Source: CADEDH01 sp039201605 (GTDB taxonomy: Bacteria; Actinomycetota; Acidimicrobiia; Acidimicrobiales; SZUA-35). Taken from it: DNA of 64,000 bases. Below the pieces are notes generated by a model. That model was not told the DNA's origin, ran no database searches, and worked only from the letters and a program-made list of their open reading frames with translations. Positions 60,624 to 64,000 of the stretch are shown in pieces. Position 1 is the stretch's first letter. The number at the start of each line of letters is the position of its first letter. The stretch spans positions 1 through 64,000 of the forward strand of contig JBCCRO010000003.1 in the NCBI GenBank assembly GCA_039201605.1, written 5' to 3'. The position numbers and the translations under genes are program-made.

Positions 60624-61634
60624 ATGGCCGGCGATCACACGACGCTCGAGTTGGCGGGCCGACCGGTCAACGTCTCCAATCCGGACAAGGTTTTCTTCCC
60701 GACCAGGGGCGAGACCAAGCTGGATCTGATCCTGTTCTACGTCGCCATCGGCGATGCCCTGATGGCGGCCATGGGCGACCGGCCCACGCTGATGCAACGG
60801 TTCCCCGACGGCGCCAAAGGCAAGAACTTCTTCCAGAAGCGGGTGCCGAAAGGGGCGCCCGAATGGCTGCAGACCACCACGATGAGCACCCCGAACGGGA
60901 CGACGTCGAACGCCCTGGTCGCCGCCGACATCGCCCACCTGGCGTGGGCGGCCCAGATGGGGTGCCTCGGATTCCACCCGTGGCCGCTGCGGGCCTCCAA
61001 CCCCGGGGTGACCGACGAGCTGCGGATCGACCTCGACCCCTCCCCCGGTATCGAGTTCGCCGATATCCGCCACGCCGCGTTCGCCGTGAAGGAGCTGTGC
61101 GACGAGCTCGGCCTCACCACCTACCCCAAGACCACGGGCAGCCGCGGCCTCCACATCTTCATCCCGCTCGAGCCCAAGTGGGACTCCTACCAGGTGCGTC
61201 TGGCGGCGGTGGCCCTGGCCCGGGAGCTGGAGCGGCGTGACCCGGAGCGCCTCACCGCCGCCTGGTGGAAGGAGGAGCGGGGCAATCGGGTGTTCATCGA
61301 CTTCAATCAGAACGCCCCCCACAAGACGGTGTTCGGGGCGTGGAGCGTACGCCCCCGGGTGGGGGCCCAGGTCAGCACCCCACTCTGGTGGGACGACGTC
61401 GAGGGGGTGACCCCCGATGAACTGACGATGCCGGTGGTGCAGGCCCGGTTCGAGGCCGGGGGTAACCCGTGGGCCGACGCCGCCGCCAACCCCTGCTCGC
61501 TCGAGCCGTTGCTGACCATGCACGAGACCGACATGGCCAATGGCCTGGGCGACGCCCCGTGGCCACCCGTCTACCCCAAGATGCCGCACGAGCCGCCCCG
61601 GGTGGCGCCGAGCCGCGCCCGCAGCGACGACTGA
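60624..61634 (+). CDS. Archaeo-eukaryotic primase-type polymerase (Prim-PolC/LigD-POL family)
   Basis: A 336-residue polymerase of the LigD-POL type. The DxD motif is LRIDLDPSPG, the second TTGSRGLHIFIPL (S-x-H), and the third acidic site VFIDFNQNA. GRPVNVSNPDKVFFP and FFQKRVPKGAPEW are family motifs. Stand-alone versions next to ligC (such as mycobacterial Prim-PolC) fill short gaps with NTPs for excision repair. ATG 60624 has GGGGAG ten bases upstream; the frame extends further up through the C/A-rich tract but that part is not family sequence. Confidence 0.9.
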   Translation: MAGDHTTLELAGRPVNVSNPDKVFFPTRGETKLDLILFYVAIGDALMAAMGDRPTLMQRFPDGAKGKNFFQKRVPKGAPEWLQTTTMSTPNGTTSNALVAADIAHLAWAAQMGCLGFHPWPLRASNPGVTDELRIDLDPSPGIEFADIRHAAFAVKELCDELGLTTYPKTTGSRGLHIFIPLEPKWDSYQVRLAAVALARELERRDPERLTAAWWKEERGNRVFIDFNQNAPHKTVFGAWSVRPRVGAQVSTPLWWDDVEGVTPDELTMPVVQARFEAGGNPWADAAANPCSLEPLLTMHETDMANGLGDAPWPPVYPKMPHEPPRVAPSRARSDD

Positions 61635-61765
61635 GGCTCAGCGGACCAGTCGAGGACGCCGGCGTCTACGGACTCCATGCGGTTCGGGCCGCCCCCGTCA
61701 CGCCGGACGCTCGAGCGGTGGGCCGGTGGGCCGATCGGCGATGATCACCGGCCCCGAGGCGACGG

Positions 61766-62254
61766 CTACGAGCCGGCCGCCACCAGACGGGCGGGACCCA
61801 ACGGCAACCACACCTCGTGGCACGCCCCGCCGGCCGGTCCCAGGAGCTCGACGATTGCGATGACGTCACCCTCGGCGTCGGGATCGCCGTCCTGGCGGGC
61901 GAGGATGGTCGGAAACGTCACCTTGAGCCGCAGGGACAGCCGACTGCCGACGCCGGGGCGGGCGGGGCGGCCATCGAGCTCGGCCAGCGATCGTTCGTAG
62001 ACGCCGTCTCCGGCGTCGCCGGCCAGGAACTCCGCCAGTTCCACCGGGTCGAGGACATCCCGCAACCGGTCGGCCGGCACCGACGACCAACCCATCGCCT
62101 GGGCCAGCGTCACCGACGAACCGCCATCCTCCAAGCCGCCGGACGTCACCGACAACGCCTGGGTCACGGCCTCGTACACCTCGGCCGAGAGTCGGCTCGA
62201 CAGGGCGAGGTCGCCGACCCCCGCGGTCGGTGACTGGCCGTCGAACCGGATCAT
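61766..62254 (-). CDS. Uncharacterised protein next to the secreted protein gene
   Basis: A 162-residue soluble protein: MIRFDGQSPTAGVGDLALSS, EVYEAVTQALSVTSGG, LDPVELAEFLAGDAGDGVYE and LSLRLKVTFPTILARQDGD. A mix of strands and helices without known motifs. The ATG is five bases after the stop of the upstream secreted-protein gene, so the two form an operon and probably work together. No function assigned. Confidence 0.6.
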   Translation of the reverse strand: MIRFDGQSPTAGVGDLALSSRLSAEVYEAVTQALSVTSGGLEDGGSSVTLAQAMGWSSVPADRLRDVLDPVELAEFLAGDAGDGVYERSLAELDGRPARPGVGSRLSLRLKVTFPTILARQDGDPDAEGDVIAIVELLGPAGGACHEVWLPLGPARLVAAGS

Positions 62255-62259
62255 CGGGC

Positions 62260-64000
62260 TCAGCCGGCGCCGTCGCAGACCGAGCCGGCGGGCGGGGCTC
62301 CCGTACCGTTGGTGAACGGCGGAGCGCACGGCGCGATCCGGGTACCGGGCCCGCCCGGCGTCGACGGTGCGTTGTTGTCGATCACCTGGAGGGCCTCGAC
62401 CATGGCGGCGATGTCCCGGGCGTAGCGGCAATCGGGGGTGGACGACGAGCACGTCGGCTTCTCGCGATTGTGCATGGAGATCCCCCAACGGTCCTCGACG
62501 ACATCGGTCACCCGGCCCTGCGGGCCCCACTCGGTGGCGACCATGAACTTGTCCCAGCAGACGTCGTCGACCACATACCCGCCGTAGTCGCGCATGGCCT
62601 GGGCCATCATCCGGCCCAGCTCGGTCTCGAGACCGGCCACGTCGAAGTCGGCGGGGAGGGCCAGCAGGGCCCCCATCCGGACCGACGGGTTGGTGCCGCC
62701 GTAGTAGCAGGACTCGGTGGACGGCGCGTTGACGTAGGCGTCGGCCCGCAGCGCGGGCCAGCGGTAGCCACCCTGGCTCTTGCTCAGCCACTGGCTGGCC
62801 TGGATCGTGAGCTTGAGGGCGTGGTCGATCCGACCCTGCTCCAGGTCGTACAGTCGGATGGTGCCGCCGAGGCTCGACATGCCCGAGCCGCCGTGGGCGC
62901 CGGGGATACCGTCGCCGGCGTAGATGTCGTCGTCGGGATAGTCGTACTTGGTGACGATGGTGCCGTCGGTGCACACGTGGACCGGCTGCGACTGGCGGAT
63001 CGTACGCCCGTCGGGTTCGATCCAGGCCCCGGCGTGGTTGGGGGTGTTGTTGAGGTAATCGCCCTCGGTGGTGAAGCCCGGTGTGACCGGCAGCCGGTCG
63101 CCCCCGAACTGGTAGGTGCCGACGACCCGCCCGTCACAACGGGTCGTCGTCGACCCCCACCCGATCGACGTGCGGACGATCGGTGCGAGCGGCGCCGTCG
63201 GATCGAGGAAGAGGATGTCCTCGTCGACCCCGGGGCCCCACCCGGGGGGCTCGATCCCGGCCGGGAGGTATCGGGCGCCGGTCCCCAGGGGCAGGTTCCA
63301 CGGGCTGTCCCAGGCGAAGGGGTGGTCGATGGCGTTGCGGGTCGAGTTGCCCGAGGGCGCCGGGCTGGTTGCCCCGGGGCCGGGCGTCCCGACCGCGCTC
63401 GACGGGGCTTGCGGGGTCGGCAGATCGGCCGGGGTCGGGGCGCCCGTGGCCGGACCCTCGGCCCCGTACTCGCCGCCGGTGGCCGCCCCGGGATCGACGT
63501 CGGCGCTATCGGGGTCGGCACCGTCGGAGCTCGCCCCCGCCGAGGTGGCAGCCGGATCGGAGCCGTCGCCATCGCCGGTGTCGCTGTCGGTATCGGCGTC
63601 GGCGTCGGCGTCGGCGCCGGCCGACCCGCTCGGCGTGGGCGGGCCGACGCTACTCGCCGGCTGGGCGGGCTGGTCGGCCGATGGGGTGGCGACCGCGGCG
63701 CCCGGGTCGTCCGAGTCGGGGAAGGACACCACCATCCCGACGGCACCCTCGGCGTCACCGTCGAGCACGTAGGTGGTGATCTGCTGGTCGGAACAGGTCC
63801 ACCCGTCGATGCCGGAGTCGCAGTCGACCTGCCGCAGACCGGCGCAGACCTCGCCGAAGGCCTTCTGGGCATCCGACAGCCGGTCGGCGGTGGCCGAACA
63901 GCTTCCCTCCGCCGTCTCGGTCACCTTGGTGCGCCGACCGGCCTCGGCCGTCGCCCCGACACCGACCAGCGCGGCACAGGCCAACAGGCCGACGATGCCG
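62260..64000 (-). CDS. Secreted protein of unknown function (5' end outside the window)
   Basis: At least 579 residues, running off the right edge. The visible start (GIVGLLACAALVGVGATAEA) is a signal peptide missing its first residues. A cysteine-bearing region (to about 75) precedes an Ala/Asp/Gly/Pro low-complexity linker (GADADADADTDSDTGDGDG, about 125-205) and a large domain with FAWDSPWNLPLG, NHAGAWIEPDGR, GAHGGSGMSSLGGTIRL, GGYRWPALRADAY, NPSVRMGALLALP and YGGYVVDDVCWDK. These motifs look like a conserved secreted family, possibly polysaccharide-binding, but I cannot name it. Confidence 0.75.
   Translation of the reverse strand, partial: GIVGLLACAALVGVGATAEAGRRTKVTETAEGSCSATADRLSDAQKAFGEVCAGLRQVDCDSGIDGWTCSDQQITTYVLDGDAEGAVGMVVSFPDSDDPGAAVATPSADQPAQPASSVGPPTPSGSAGADADADADTDSDTGDGDGSDPAATSAGASSDGADPDSADVDPGAATGGEYGAEGPATGAPTPADLPTPQAPSSAVGTPGPGATSPAPSGNSTRNAIDHPFAWDSPWNLPLGTGARYLPAGIEPPGWGPGVDEDILFLDPTAPLAPIVRTSIGWGSTTTRCDGRVVGTYQFGGDRLPVTPGFTTEGDYLNNTPNHAGAWIEPDGRTIRQSQPVHVCTDGTIVTKYDYPDDDIYAGDGIPGAHGGSGMSSLGGTIRLYDLEQGRIDHALKLTIQASQWLSKSQGGYRWPALRADAYVNAPSTESCYYGGTNPSVRMGALLALPADFDVAGLETELGRMMAQAMRDYGGYVVDDVCWDKFMVATEWGPQGRVTDVVEDRWGISMHNREKPTCSSSTPDCRYARDIAAMVEALQVIDNNAPSTPGGPGTRIAPCAPPFTNGTGAPPAGSVCDGAG

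Overview
The window is GC-rich bacterial chromosome from the Actinomycetota. Lineage markers are a WhiB regulator, two complete conservons (CvnABCD), an acyl-CoA carboxylase epsilon subunit, a paired LigC/Prim-Pol locus, a DUF222/HNH (13E12-type) endonuclease and a pair of ArsA-like ATPases close to whiB. The mix (M23+DUF4214 protein, DUF2236 protein, fasciclin lipoprotein, ethylmalonyl-CoA mutase, selenocysteine factors) suggests Acidimicrobiia or a relative; that placement is inference. Gene density is high and most gaps are under 200 bases. No prophage, insertion sequence or CRISPR array was seen.

Layout. 1-0.8 kb: a short tandem repeat covering the end of a degenerate metallo-beta-lactamase-fold gene. 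1.1-4.2 kb: selA-selB. 4.1-7.9 kb: whiB, an NfeD-like membrane protein and two ArsA/Get3-like ATPases. 8-10.3 kb: STAS and receiver-domain proteins, tRNA-Pro(CGG) and a two-domain fasciclin lipoprotein. 10.5-16.8 kb: TetR plus a PEP-swivel protein, M23 peptidase, DUF2236 protein, lipoprotein and MazG. 16.9-22.6 kb: aspartate-pathway genes asd and lysC, separated by an RNase AS-like nuclease, an HNH protein, a broken SEC-C gene and a frameshifted siderophore-binding-protein gene. 22.6-32.4 kb: cyclophilin, aat, an EEP-fold hydrolase, ethylmalonyl-CoA mutase, a degenerate GGDEF protein, SppA and an ABC-2 exporter. 32.5-38.3 kb: CoA-transferase, a large wHTH-ATPase regulator, YaaA.

38.4-49.7 kb is the most unusual part: conservon 1, an ammonium transporter (Amt), a SHOCT-domain protein, a degenerate GGDEF-EAL protein on the opposite strand, then conservon 2. 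The second CvnA has a large extracytoplasmic NIT-like helical region and a HAMP domain; the first has almost no extracytoplasmic part. I infer a nitrogen-responsive signalling locus in which two kinase-like/Roadblock/DUF742/GTPase modules flank an ammonium channel, with no PII gene beside amt.

49.7-64 kb: ICMT-like methyltransferase/TetR pair, a two-gene ABC transporter, enoyl-CoA hydratase, accE-pccB, small and membrane proteins, a J-domain protein, LigC and Prim-Pol repair genes, and two genes of unknown function, the last running off the right edge. Carbon genes at 25.7-27.7 and 54.9-57.6 kb (Ecm, crotonase, PccB/AccE) fit ethylmalonyl/methylmalonyl-CoA metabolism.
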